A stretch of 55,894 bases of DNA. Origin: an uncultured Clostridia bacterium (GTDB taxonomy: Bacteria > Bacillota > Clostridia > TANB77 > CAG-508). Location: the NCBI GenBank assembly GCA_934167305.1, contig CAKPKQ010000007.1, forward strand, positions 1-55,894. The letters are read 5' to 3'. Every line of letters begins with the position of its first letter. The first letter of the stretch is position 1. The notes beneath the pieces were generated by a model. That model was not told the origin of the DNA, searched no databases, and saw nothing but the letters and a program-made list of their open reading frames with translations. Positions 32,025 through 41,734 of this stretch are shown here, piece by piece. Both the position numbers and the translations under genes were made by a program.

Positions 32025-33437
32025 GTGGCAAAAATAGAAGTAAATAAACAATTAGAAGATATAAAAAAAGTAGCATCATTAAATGAAGGTAAAAATTTAA
32101 AATACTGTATTTTAACAATGGGATGTCAATTAAATGAAAATGATTCGGAAAAATTATGTGGAATGATGGAAAGCATGAATTATTCTAAAACAGAAGATTT
32201 ATCTAAAGCAAACTTAATTGTATTTAATACTTGCTGTGTTCGTGAAAATGCAGAAGATAAGTTATTTGGTAAATTAGGTGAAGTAAAAAAATATAAAGAA
32301 GCCAAAGGTACTATAATAGCAATTGGTGGATGTATGATGCAAGAAAAACATATTGTAGATAAATTAAAGCAAAGTTATCCATTTTTTGATATTGTATTTG
32401 GTACACATACACTTCAAGAATTTCCAACAGATTTATATAATGTATTATGCAACAAAAAAAGAATAGAAGATGTGTTAGATATAGATGGAGATGTTATTGA
32501 GGGGTTACCAATATCAAGAGATGATAAAATAAAAGCATCTGTAACGATTATGAATGGATGTAATAATTTTTGTAGTTATTGCATTGTACCTTATGTTAGA
32601 GGAAGAGAAAGAAGTAGAGAACCAAAAGATATTATAAATGAAGTAAAAAAATTAGCAGAACAAGGATACAAAGAAATTACTCTTTTAGGTCAAAATGTAA
32701 ATTCATATTTGCGAAATGAAAAGGAAAAAAGTACTGAATTCGAACAATATGAAGGTGTTAATTCATTTGCTACTTTATTAATAGCTATAAATAAAATAGA
32801 CGGAATAGAGAGAATACGTTTTATTTCTCCACATCCAAAGGATTTTACAGATGATGTTATAGAAGCAATTAGAGATTGTGAAAAAGTATGTAAATTAGTC
32901 CATTTGCCACTTCAATCAGGAAGTAGTGAAATTTTAAAAGTAATGAATAGAAAATATACCAAAGACCAATACTTAAATTTAGTAGATAAAATGAAAAAGC
33001 AAATTCCAAATCTTACACTTTCTACAGATATCATAGTTGGATTTCCAGGAGAAACAGAGGAAGATTTTGAAGATACTTTAGATGTTGTTTCAAGAGTAAA
33101 TTTTGAACAAGTATATATGTTTATTTATTCTAGAAGAGTTGGAACACCAGGAGATAAAATGGAAAATCAAGTTCCAGAAGATATTAAACATAAAAGATTT
33201 GATAGGTTAAAGCAATTAGTAGAAGGTCAGATTGCAGAAAGAAATAAAGAATATGTTGGAACTGTCCAAAAAATTCTTGTAGAGGGAAGAAGTAAAACAA
33301 ACAATAGCATGTTAACAGGAAGAACGGATTCTAACAAAGTTGTAATATTTGAAGGAAATGATAACTTAATAGGAAAAATGGTTGAAATAAAAATGGTTTC
33401 AGAACACATGTGGTACTTGAAAGGAGAAATAGTATAA
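32025..33437 (+). CDS. miaB: tRNA-2-methylthio-N6-dimethylallyladenosine synthase MiaB
   Basis: Radical-SAM methylthiotransferase that adds the ms2 group to i6A37 of tRNAs. 470 aa. N-terminal UPF0004 domain with its cluster cysteines in MGCQLNENDSEK, FNTCCVRENAEDK and IGGCMMQEK; radical-SAM motif NGCNNFCSYCIVPYVRG; C-terminal TRAM domain (VEGRSKTNNSMLTGRTDSNKVV). Start GTG after GGAGG. First gene of a tight operon with an HTH protein and mutS. Confidence 0.95.
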   Translation: MAKIEVNKQLEDIKKVASLNEGKNLKYCILTMGCQLNENDSEKLCGMMESMNYSKTEDLSKANLIVFNTCCVRENAEDKLFGKLGEVKKYKEAKGTIIAIGGCMMQEKHIVDKLKQSYPFFDIVFGTHTLQEFPTDLYNVLCNKKRIEDVLDIDGDVIEGLPISRDDKIKASVTIMNGCNNFCSYCIVPYVRGRERSREPKDIINEVKKLAEQGYKEITLLGQNVNSYLRNEKEKSTEFEQYEGVNSFATLLIAINKIDGIERIRFISPHPKDFTDDVIEAIRDCEKVCKLVHLPLQSGSSEILKVMNRKYTKDQYLNLVDKMKKQIPNLTLSTDIIVGFPGETEEDFEDTLDVVSRVNFEQVYMFIYSRRVGTPGDKMENQVPEDIKHKRFDRLKQLVEGQIAERNKEYVGTVQKILVEGRSKTNNSMLTGRTDSNKVVIFEGNDNLIGKMVEIKMVSEHMWYLKGEIV

Positions 33438-33438
33438 A

Positions 33439-34173
33439 ATGAAAGAAATTACAGAAGCTGAATTTGAAGAGCATATTAGAGAAGTTATAGCAGGTAAGAA
33501 ATCTAGAGTTAAGCTTACAGAAGAACTACAAACAGATTGGAGAACCTTAAATAAAAAGATTCAATTATTGTCTATTGAAAACCCTGAACTTTATAGAAAA
33601 TTTATAGAAAAATGCTCATATAAACCTAGAGAAATAACATCGATTCCATTAAAAACAATGCTAAATGAATTTTTGAAAACTGGAATAAGAATGCAAGACC
33701 TTGCAGATAAATATGGAATTGGAGAACGTACTTTAAGAAGAAAAATTGATGCATTGAAAAAATCTGATAATCCAGAGGATGTAAAATTATATTATTTATG
33801 CAAAGAAACAGCATACTCTCGTGCACACGGCAGGAAAACGCCTCAAAGGCTCCAATCACAAATTGAGAGTTTAGATATGGAACCAGAGGAAATACAAGAA
33901 GATGATGTTGAAAAAAGAAGACAAATGCTATTAGCAATAGAAAAGCAATATAATGATTTATGTATGACAATGTCTAAAACAGAAGCAGCAAAAGCTATGG
34001 GCTATACTAGCAATAGAATTTATAAATTATTGAAGGAATTATATTGTATGCAAATTCAAAGTAATACTAAAAAGAGATTTAAAGATCAAATAAAAGTTGC
34101 TCAAGAAGATTTAAACACAAGCCATAGTGAAAGTAAAACGAAAACAATACGTGAAACAGAAAAGGAGATATAA
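33439..34173 (+). CDS. Helix-turn-helix protein of unknown function between miaB and mutS
   Basis: 244 aa. Three or more helical DNA-binding-like segments: residues ~20-60 (SRVKLTEELQTDWRTLNKKI), ~75-110 (LKTGIRMQDLADKYGIGERTLRRKIDAL, a clear HTH) and ~175-200 (MSKTEAAKAMGYTSNRIYKLLKEL, another HTH). The C-terminus is polar. It starts one base after miaB and ends two bases before mutS, so translation is coupled. I do not recognise a family. A regulator of the operon or an RNA/DNA-binding partner is inference only. Confidence 0.75.
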   Translation: MKEITEAEFEEHIREVIAGKKSRVKLTEELQTDWRTLNKKIQLLSIENPELYRKFIEKCSYKPREITSIPLKTMLNEFLKTGIRMQDLADKYGIGERTLRRKIDALKKSDNPEDVKLYYLCKETAYSRAHGRKTPQRLQSQIESLDMEPEEIQEDDVEKRRQMLLAIEKQYNDLCMTMSKTEAAKAMGYTSNRIYKLLKELYCMQIQSNTKKRFKDQIKVAQEDLNTSHSESKTKTIRETEKEI

Positions 34174-34175
34174 AA

Positions 34176-36788
34176 ATGGCAGAATATTCACCTATGATGC
34201 AACATTATTTACAAACAAAAGAAGAATATAAAGATTGCATTCTATTTTATCGTTTAGGCGATTTTTATGAAATGTTTTTTGATGATGCAATAACAGCTTC
34301 AAGAGAGCTAGAATTAACATTAACAGGTAAAGATTGCGGACAAGAAGAAAGAGCTCCCATGTGTGGAATACCATATCATGCTGCAGAAACATATATTGCA
34401 AGATTAATTGAAAAAGGATATAAGGTTGCAATTTGTGAGCAGCTTGAAGATCCTAAACAAGCTAAAGGAATTGTAAAAAGAGATGTTATTAGAGTTGTAA
34501 CACCAGGAACAGTAATGGAAAGCAATCTTCTAGAAGAAAAGAAAAACAATTATATAATGTCAATATTTAAAAATGGAATTTATTATGGAGTAGCAGTTTG
34601 TGACTTGACAACTGCAGACTTTAAAACTACACAAATTAAAGACCAAAATAATTTCATTACTTTACTTGACGAGATTTCAAGATTTTCACCAGCTGAAATT
34701 ATAGTAAATACAATGATGTATGAATCAACACAAGAAATTAGTAAAATACGTGAAAGATTTAATATATACATATCAAAATTAGATGATGAAAAATTTGATA
34801 CTGATTACAATGAATTTAAAATCAAATATGATGTATTAAATGAAAACGAGCAAGAAGTTGAAGATATATCTGATAGTGTATTGTGTGTTGCAGCAAGTAA
34901 TGGATTGTTAAATTATTTGAAAGATACTCAAAAAAGCAATTTGGATTATATTCATAAAATTGTGCTATATTATACAACACATTATATGAATTTAGATATA
35001 AATGCAAGAAGAAACTTAGAAATAACAGAAAAATTAAGAGACAAAACCAAAAAAGGCACTTTACTTTGGGTTCTTGACAAAACTTCAACATCAATGGGAG
35101 GAAGACTATTAAGAAGATGGCTTAATGATCCTTTAATAGATGTATGTAAAATAAATGAAAGACTAGAAGCTGTTAAAGAATTAAAAGAAGATATAATTTT
35201 AAGAGGAGATGTTATTGATAGCTTAAAGAAAGTGTATGATATTGAAAGATTAGCAGGAAAAATATCTTATGGTAGTGCAAATGCAAGAGATTTACTTTCA
35301 TTAAAAAATTCTGCTAAACAATTACCAGATGTAAAGAAAACACTTTCACAAGCTAAATCTCCATTGTTAACACAATTATATGAAAACTTAGACACATTAG
35401 AAGACATTTACCAGATAATAGAAGACTCGATTATTGAAGATCCACCTATAAGTGTAAAAGAAGGTGGAATAATAAAATTAGGATATGATGAAGAAATAGA
35501 CCACTTGAAAAAAGCAACAACAGATGGCAAAAGCTGGGTTTTGAAAATAGAAGCAAAAGAGAGAGAAGCAACTGGAATAAAAGGCTTGAAAGTTGGCTTT
35601 AATAAAGTGTTTGGATACTTTATTGAAGTAACAAAATCTAATTTATCAATGGTTCCAGATAGATTTATTCGTAAACAAACTTTAGCAAATGGTGAAAGAT
35701 ATATAACTGAAGAATTAAAAAAGGTTGAAAATGAAATTCTGGGAGCAGAAGAAAAAGTAGTAAACTTGGAATATAATGCTTTTTGTGAAATAAGAGAAAA
35801 AATAGAAAAGCAAATATTAAGAGTTCAAAAATCAGCAAGTATTATAGCTACATTAGATGTTTTAGCATCTTTGGCAACAGTAGCAGATGACATGAATTAT
35901 GTAATGCCAATAGTTGATAATAGTGGAATGATAGATATTAAAGATGGACGTCATCCTGTTATTGAAAAAATATTACCAGGAGGAAGCTTTGTTGAAAATG
36001 ATACATATTTAGATAAAAATGATAATCGTTTAGCAATTATTACAGGACCAAACATGGCTGGTAAATCTACATACATGAGACAAGTTGCTCTAATAACACT
36101 TATGGCACAAGTTGGAAGCTTTGTACCAGCATCTTATGCAAAAATTGGTGTAGTTGATAAAATTTTTACAAGGGTTGGAGCATCAGACGATTTAAGCATG
36201 GGACAAAGTACATTTATGGTCGAAATGATGGAAGTTGCAGCTATATTAAAAGAAGCTACATCAAATAGTTTAGTAATTTTAGATGAAATAGGTAGAGGAA
36301 CTTCAACCTATGATGGGCTTTCAATTGCATGGGCAGTAGCTGAATATATTTCAGACAAAGAAAAATGCGGAGCAAAAACCCTATTTGCAACACATTATCA
36401 TGAGTTAACTTCACTAGAAGAAAAATTAGAAGGAGTTAAGAATTATTCGATTGCTGTTAAAGAAAAAGGTGAAGATGTTATATTTTTAAGAAAAATTGTG
36501 CCAGGCGGAACTGATGAAAGTTATGGTGTGCACGTTGCAAAATTAGCAGGGGTTCCACAAGTTGTAACGAAACGTGCAAATGAAATATTGAAAACATTAG
36601 AAAGAAAAAGCATCTTAGGTGAAAAAGCACAAGAAAAAGAAAATAAAAAGGTTGCAACAGGACAATTAGATTTATATAATTATAAGTTAGCTGAACTAGC
36701 TCATGAATTAGATAAAGTAGATATAAATGAATTGACTCCAATTGAGGCTCTTAATATTTTAGTTAACATGAAGGAAAAAATGAAGTAA
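34176..36788 (+). CDS. mutS: DNA mismatch repair protein MutS
   Basis: Recognises base mismatches and small loops and starts repair. 870 aa with the mismatch-contacting FYRLGDFYEMF (Phe and Glu) at the N-terminus, GKDCGQEERAPMCGIPYHA, connector, lever and clamp domains, then the ABC-type ATPase: Walker A GPNMAGKST at 624-632, DLSMGQSTFMVEM signature, Walker B LVILDEIGRGTSTYDG, and FATHYHEL. C-terminal helix-turn-helix region. AAAGGAG precedes the ATG. No mutL follows; the next gene is a nucleoside kinase. Confidence 0.97.
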   Translation: MAEYSPMMQHYLQTKEEYKDCILFYRLGDFYEMFFDDAITASRELELTLTGKDCGQEERAPMCGIPYHAAETYIARLIEKGYKVAICEQLEDPKQAKGIVKRDVIRVVTPGTVMESNLLEEKKNNYIMSIFKNGIYYGVAVCDLTTADFKTTQIKDQNNFITLLDEISRFSPAEIIVNTMMYESTQEISKIRERFNIYISKLDDEKFDTDYNEFKIKYDVLNENEQEVEDISDSVLCVAASNGLLNYLKDTQKSNLDYIHKIVLYYTTHYMNLDINARRNLEITEKLRDKTKKGTLLWVLDKTSTSMGGRLLRRWLNDPLIDVCKINERLEAVKELKEDIILRGDVIDSLKKVYDIERLAGKISYGSANARDLLSLKNSAKQLPDVKKTLSQAKSPLLTQLYENLDTLEDIYQIIEDSIIEDPPISVKEGGIIKLGYDEEIDHLKKATTDGKSWVLKIEAKEREATGIKGLKVGFNKVFGYFIEVTKSNLSMVPDRFIRKQTLANGERYITEELKKVENEILGAEEKVVNLEYNAFCEIREKIEKQILRVQKSASIIATLDVLASLATVADDMNYVMPIVDNSGMIDIKDGRHPVIEKILPGGSFVENDTYLDKNDNRLAIITGPNMAGKSTYMRQVALITLMAQVGSFVPASYAKIGVVDKIFTRVGASDDLSMGQSTFMVEMMEVAAILKEATSNSLVILDEIGRGTSTYDGLSIAWAVAEYISDKEKCGAKTLFATHYHELTSLEEKLEGVKNYSIAVKEKGEDVIFLRKIVPGGTDESYGVHVAKLAGVPQVVTKRANEILKTLERKSILGEKAQEKENKKVATGQLDLYNYKLAELAHELDKVDINELTPIEALNILVNMKEKMK

Positions 36789-36798
36789 GAAAATTTCT

Positions 36799-36832
36799 CA
36801 AAAGAGTAAGCTTTTATGGCCTACTCTTTAAT
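36799..36832 (+). terminator. Terminator of the miaB-mutS operon
   Basis: Stem AAAGAGTA... / ...TACTCTTT within 36799-36828, loop with TTTTAT, short T-run. Confidence 0.7.
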
Positions 36833-36914
36833 AAATTTTATTCATAGTAATTAGTTGACTAAAATAAATATAAGATATAAAATAGAATCATTAAAATGAA
36901 AGGAATGCTTAAAT

Positions 36915-38552
36915 ATGAATATAAAGTTAGACAATGAAAATCTAAATGTAGAAAATAATAAATCAATAATAGAATTATTTGAAAATAAACTTAAAGATAA
37001 TAACAAAATAATTGCATGTGATATTAATAATGAAATTAAATCTTTAAACTATATTCCAAAAGAAAACGATAATGTTACTTTTGTAGATGTTACATCAAGA
37101 GACGGAAGAAGAACATATATAAGGGGATTGTTATTTATAATGAGTATGGCATTTAATAAATGCTATCCAGAAGCATTTTTATCTGTTAATTATCAATTAA
37201 CAAATGCAATGTATTGTGAAGTAGACAACTTAGAAGTGACAAAAGAAATGATTGAAAATGTTAGTAATAAAATGAAAGAAATTGTTTCAAGCAAACTTGA
37301 TATTAGAAAAGTTGAAATGACAAAGGAAGAAGCAATTAAATTTTATGAAAAAGAAAATACTTTAAGAGGAATACTTCAATTAGATAATGAACAGAAGAAA
37401 GGTGTATCACTATATTTTTGTGAAGATTATTATAATTATTTTTATGGGGTTATGCCAATAGATACAAGTTATATAAATGTATTTGATATTATTCCATATA
37501 ATTATGGCTTTCTACTACGTTACCCAGACAAAACTAATCCAAATGTTTTGGAACCAGGAACCGTAAGTAAAAAAATGATTTCAACACTTGATGAGTATAA
37601 AGATATCCATAGAGTTTTAGATATTAATACTATATATAAATTAAACAAAAAAATTAGAGAAGGAAAAGCATCAGAAATTGTATTATTAGCAGAAGCCCTA
37701 CATGAAAAGAAAATTTCAGATATTGCAGATAATATTATAAACAAGAAAAATGTAAAAGTAATTTTAATTGCAGGGCCTTCATCATCAGGAAAAACTACAT
37801 TTGCAAAAAGACTTGGAATACAATTAAGATTAAACGGCTTGAAACCAGTAACAATTTCAGTTGATGATTACTTTGTTGAAAGAGAGCAAACACCTTTAGA
37901 TGAAAATGGAAAATATAACTTTGAATGCATAGAAGCAATAGACTTAAAATTATTTAATGACAATTTAACTACATTATTAAATGGTGGAGAAATACTTTGC
38001 CCAACATTTGATTTTAAAGAAGGAAGCAAAAAATATAGCGGAAAGAAAATGAGTCTTGCAGAAGATGAAGTTTTAGTAATTGAGGGAATTCATTGCTTAA
38101 ACGATAAATTAACAGAATCAATTCCAAAAGAATTAAAGTACAAAATTTATATTAGTGCATTAACGGTACTTAATGTTGATTATTATAATAGAATATCAAC
38201 AACCGACAGCAGATTAATTAGAAGAATGGTAAGAGATCATAACTTTAGAGGATATACAGCAATGCATACACTACAAATGTGGGACTCTGTAAATAAAGGA
38301 GAAAATCAATATATTTTTCCTTATCAAGATGAAGCAGATAGCATGTTTAACACATCTTTGATATATGAATTATGTGTATTAAAAAAATATGCTCTACCAA
38401 TGTTACAAGAAATTGATAACTCTTATGTTGAATATGCAGAAGCTAAGAGATTATGCGAATTCTTAAAATACTTCGAAGACATTGAAGATAAATATGTTTC
38501 TCAAAATTCTTTACTTCGTGAATTTATTGGTGGAAGTATTTTTGAATACTAA
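36915..38552 (+). CDS. Nucleoside (uridine-type) kinase with TGS and ThrRS-like N-terminal domains
   Basis: 545 aa, three modules. Residues ~1-60 form a TGS-like domain, ~65-200 a threonyl-tRNA-synthetase-like second domain (GLLFIMSMAFNKCYPEA, then FYEKENTLRGILQL), and ~275-500 a phosphoribulokinase/uridine-kinase fold with P-loop GPSSSGKTT (287-295), SVDDYFVERE, VLVIEGIHCLND and TDSRLIRRMVRDHNFRG. This fused family is common in Clostridia; annotated as nucleoside kinase; the substrate is unproven. AAAGGA precedes the ATG. The next small gene follows after 12 bases. Confidence 0.9.
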   Translation: MNIKLDNENLNVENNKSIIELFENKLKDNNKIIACDINNEIKSLNYIPKENDNVTFVDVTSRDGRRTYIRGLLFIMSMAFNKCYPEAFLSVNYQLTNAMYCEVDNLEVTKEMIENVSNKMKEIVSSKLDIRKVEMTKEEAIKFYEKENTLRGILQLDNEQKKGVSLYFCEDYYNYFYGVMPIDTSYINVFDIIPYNYGFLLRYPDKTNPNVLEPGTVSKKMISTLDEYKDIHRVLDINTIYKLNKKIREGKASEIVLLAEALHEKKISDIADNIINKKNVKVILIAGPSSSGKTTFAKRLGIQLRLNGLKPVTISVDDYFVEREQTPLDENGKYNFECIEAIDLKLFNDNLTTLLNGGEILCPTFDFKEGSKKYSGKKMSLAEDEVLVIEGIHCLNDKLTESIPKELKYKIYISALTVLNVDYYNRISTTDSRLIRRMVRDHNFRGYTAMHTLQMWDSVNKGENQYIFPYQDEADSMFNTSLIYELCVLKKYALPMLQEIDNSYVEYAEAKRLCEFLKYFEDIEDKYVSQNSLLREFIGGSIFEY

Positions 38553-38564
38553 GAGGTAGAATAT

Positions 38565-38873
38565 ATGGGAAGAAGATTTACAAAAATTGATGAAGCATTT
38601 ATATGTGAAAACTGCGGAGAAAAAATAAAGCCATTGGGCTATACATGTAGAGATCATTGTAATCATTGTTTGCATTCAAAACATGTAGATATAAACCCAG
38701 GAGATAGAGAAGAAGAATGCCATGGGGACTTGGAACCAATTAGAGTTGAATTAGACAGCAAAAAGGGATATGTCATAGTTTATAAATGTAAAAAATGTGG
38801 GGCAATGCGAAAAAACAAATCTGCAGATGATGATAATATGGATTTAATAATTGAATTAACTACAAAACAATAG
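38565..38873 (+). CDS. RNHCP-domain zinc-ribbon protein
   Basis: 102 aa with FICENCGEKIKPLG, RDHCNHCLHSKHVD and YKCKKCGAMRKNK: three CxxC-type pairs in the RNHCP pattern (here RDHCNHC instead of RNHCPHC). Likely binds zinc; function unknown. AAGAGG precedes the ATG. The stop codon is part of the convergent terminator palindrome. Confidence 0.9.
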   Translation: MGRRFTKIDEAFICENCGEKIKPLGYTCRDHCNHCLHSKHVDINPGDREEECHGDLEPIRVELDSKKGYVIVYKCKKCGAMRKNKSADDDNMDLIIELTTKQ

Positions 38874-38893
38874 AGAGGTTTTAAACCTCTCTA
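38871..38893. terminator. Palindromic bidirectional terminator built from two stop codons
   Basis: TAGAGAGGTTT (38871-38881) and AAACCTCTCTA (38883-38893) form an 11-bp stem. The left end is the TAG of the RNHCP gene; the right half begins with the TTA that is the TAA of the convergent U32 gene. Confidence 0.88.
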
Positions 38894-41331
38894 TATAAAT
38901 TTCCATTGGTATATTGTAATCCTTCCAATTTTTCTCTATTATAAGCTTTGACTATAGCTTTATTCATTTCATCAATTGTCTCATCAATAAAATCAAGTCT
39001 TACGAAATTGATCGGCAAATCTTTCGTAGAGATAGAAAGAGTTTTACTATTACATATTAAAGAAACGGTTTGCATATTATCTGGGATAACTCTAAAATTA
39101 AAGCCTAGTCTATCTTTTAAATAATATGTACTATCTTTTTTGCAACTAGTTCCACAATCAGGAAAACATTTATTTGTTTTACCTAAAAAACAATAACTAC
39201 TAGCCATAAGTGGCAAATTACCATAAACAATCATTTCAGTATCTATACTTGAATTTGAAATAATCTCTTTTATTGTTTCTTGATTAAGTTCTCTAGATAA
39301 TGTAACTCTATTTAATCCAACTTTTTTATATTCATCAATAGAATTATTATTAAAAACATTTAGTGAATAATTTCCGATAAATTTATAATCTTTACGGTAT
39401 TTTTTTAATAGTTCAAAGTCGGCTATATTTGATAGAACAAAGCCTTTAATGCTATAGGTAAATAGTATTTGTTCAATTGAATTTAATACAATGTTTTTAT
39501 AATTTGTTTTTACTATAGTTGGCATATATATGTAGGTATCAAAACGCTCAGAAAGATATGTGATAATATCAGCATATTTTTTGTCGATTAGTATCTTCAA
39601 AGGTAAATAAATTCTATCTATTTTTTCTTTATCAAGTTTAGTATAGTCAAAATCTAAAAATAAATTTCTAAGGAATAATGCAACTTTAGGATTCTTCATA
39701 CTTGGAATATATGTAATGGTTTCTTTTGAAATTTTTTGAATATGTGGTAAATCCTTCTTAGCTCTGCTTAAAATTTCTTGTTCAACTTTTTCTAAAGCAT
39801 TTCTTCTTAACTCATTCAAAGTGCTAATACTTGGAACATATAATCCGTCATCTAATAATACAGTAATATTTTCAAATGAGAATGGGGTATTACTTGTTTT
39901 TGAAATTTGCTTTACAACCCTTTCAACACTTATAGGAGTTTTTAATGCATCAATTGGAACCATATCAGAAACTTCTTCTATGCAAATATTAGAATATAAC
40001 TCATTATAACAGGTGTTTTTATTTGTTGAAATTTTCATTTTGATAGGTGTATTTTTATTTATTGTAATATTACAGTTTAAAGGTATTTTTCTGTTTTCAC
40101 AATTATCATAAGAAGATTTTGCAAAATCACTTAAAGTCTTGCTGGTAATCCTATAAACTTTGTCTCCAACTTTTATATTCCCTTTCATTCTACCAATTGT
40201 AACTTCTGTACCAGCAGATATATGTTTATAGTTATAATTTTTAATCATAAGCTCAGATACTAGATATTTTGATGATTCATTAGAAACTGATATGGAATCA
40301 CCTAAATCTAAATCTTCTTCTAGTTGTAAAGTAATGTGACCTTTATTTGAGTTGTACTTTTTTATTGTTCCAAGATAAATTCCCATATTGCTTGGTTTCT
40401 CAGAAAATATTGAGTTTCCATTGTGATTTGAATCTAAACGGCCACTTGAAAAGCCACCTCTATTAAATACTTGCATTAAATCATTTATATCTTTTTCATC
40501 TATATTAAATTCATTTGTATTTTGAAACATATCAATATATTTTCTATAGATTCTTGTGACAGTTGCAACATATTCTGGACTTTTCATACGTCCTTCAATT
40601 TTAAAGCATTTCACGCCTGCTTGTATTAGGCGAGGAATGTAGGGAATACCACACAAATCTTTTGTACTTAATAAGTAACCTTTGTCAATTGTTTTAGTTT
40701 CACAAGTTGAATTGCTTTTACTAATTAGTTCATAAGGTAATCTACATGGACCAGCACATTTTCCACGGTTTCCAGAACGTCCACCAACAATACTTGAAAA
40801 TAAGCATTGTCCTGAATAGCAAATACATAAGGCACCATGAATAAAAGTTTCTATTTCAACATTACAATTTTTACAAATATATTCAATTTCATCACATGAA
40901 AGTTCTCGAGAAAGTACAACTCTGTCAAATCCTAGTTTTTCAAGTTCTAATACACCTTGAAGATTATGTACAGTCATTTGTGTACTAGCATGAATAGGTA
41001 AGTGAGGAAAATTGTCAATTAAGTATTTAGCTAAGCCAAAATCTTGCACAATAATAGCATCAATTCCAGCTTGATAAGCCTCTTTAACTAAATCAACTGC
41101 AGCTTCAAATTCACAATTTTTAATTAATGTATTTACTGTTAAATTTGTTTTTACATTTCTTAATTTACAATAATTTATAACTTGTTTCATATCATCAATA
41201 TTAAAATTTTCTGCATACATTCTAGCATTAAATTGTTCAACACCAAAATAAACAGCATCTGCGCCATTTTGTACAGCAGCTTTTAAACAATTCCAGTCTC
41301 CAACAGGAGCCAAGAGTTCAACTTTAGACAT
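38881..41331 (-). CDS. Large U32-family peptidase/hydroxylase-like protein
   Basis: 816 aa from ATG complementary to 41329-41331 (MSKVELLAPVGDW), with GGAGG upstream; the frame to 41349 starts inside that site. Features of the U32 family with a DUF3656 extension: VQNGADAVYFGVEQFNARM, HASTQMTVHNLQGV, FDRVVLSRELSCDEIE, FIHGALCICYSGQC, GGRSGNRGKCAGPCR (Fe-S-type Cys), and a second Cys cluster near the end (CFPDCGTSCKK). Relatives include E. coli RlhA (23S rRNA hydroxylation), TrhP and collagenase-like PrtC. Because the rRNA/tRNA hydroxylation members share this Cys arrangement, RNA modification is more likely than proteolysis. Confidence 0.92.
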   Translation of the reverse strand: MSKVELLAPVGDWNCLKAAVQNGADAVYFGVEQFNARMYAENFNIDDMKQVINYCKLRNVKTNLTVNTLIKNCEFEAAVDLVKEAYQAGIDAIIVQDFGLAKYLIDNFPHLPIHASTQMTVHNLQGVLELEKLGFDRVVLSRELSCDEIEYICKNCNVEIETFIHGALCICYSGQCLFSSIVGGRSGNRGKCAGPCRLPYELISKSNSTCETKTIDKGYLLSTKDLCGIPYIPRLIQAGVKCFKIEGRMKSPEYVATVTRIYRKYIDMFQNTNEFNIDEKDINDLMQVFNRGGFSSGRLDSNHNGNSIFSEKPSNMGIYLGTIKKYNSNKGHITLQLEEDLDLGDSISVSNESSKYLVSELMIKNYNYKHISAGTEVTIGRMKGNIKVGDKVYRITSKTLSDFAKSSYDNCENRKIPLNCNITINKNTPIKMKISTNKNTCYNELYSNICIEEVSDMVPIDALKTPISVERVVKQISKTSNTPFSFENITVLLDDGLYVPSISTLNELRRNALEKVEQEILSRAKKDLPHIQKISKETITYIPSMKNPKVALFLRNLFLDFDYTKLDKEKIDRIYLPLKILIDKKYADIITYLSERFDTYIYMPTIVKTNYKNIVLNSIEQILFTYSIKGFVLSNIADFELLKKYRKDYKFIGNYSLNVFNNNSIDEYKKVGLNRVTLSRELNQETIKEIISNSSIDTEMIVYGNLPLMASSYCFLGKTNKCFPDCGTSCKKDSTYYLKDRLGFNFRVIPDNMQTVSLICNSKTLSISTKDLPINFVRLDFIDETIDEMNKAIVKAYNREKLEGLQYTNGNLYREV

Positions 41332-41463
41332 ATAAAAAGCAACCTCCAATATTAAGTTATTTTAATTTTATTTATTTTATAACACGAACCGTTTTTATTG
41401 TAACATAAATTTTTCCTTTTGCATACTAATATTATATAGAAAAATAAAAAGGAGGAGAACTTT

Positions 41464-41616
41464 ATGCCAGAAGAATCTAGAGATTGTGGATGTGGCCGTA
41501 ATAATGGATGCGGATTAAACAACTTATTTGGAGGTTGCGGATGTGGTGATAGTAGTATTTTATTCTTTATAATAATATTTTTATTACTATTTTGTAACTG
41601 TGGATGTAATAGATAA
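41464..41616 (+). CDS. Tiny Cys/Gly-rich membrane-tail protein, spore-coat-like (50 aa)
   Basis: 50 codons behind AAAGGAGGAG. Gly/Cys clusters CGCGRNNGCG and GGCGCGDSS precede a hydrophobic stretch (SILFFIIIFLLLFCN) and a final CGCNR. Eleven-odd percent... in plain terms, eight cysteines in 50 residues. The layout (Gly-rich head, one short helix, no tail) is that of YjcZ-like small spore proteins; the match is by pattern only. It is a single-gene unit with its own strong terminator. Confidence 0.7.
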   Translation: MPEESRDCGCGRNNGCGLNNLFGGCGCGDSSILFFIIIFLLLFCNCGCNR

Positions 41617-41626
41617 AAATACTTAG

Positions 41627-41660
41627 AAAAAGGCAACATTTGACAAATGTTGCCTTTTTT
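41627..41660 (+). terminator. Terminator of the 50-aa Cys/Gly protein gene
   Basis: ~15-bp stem (arms about 41627-41641 and 41645-41658, AGGCAACATTT/AAATGTTGCCT) with a T-run. Confidence 0.92.
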
Positions 41661-41734
41661 CTTTTTTGTCTTGACTGAAAAATATAAGAATGGTATACTA
41701 ATTTTGTAGAAATTTATCACATTAGGAGGAAAAA

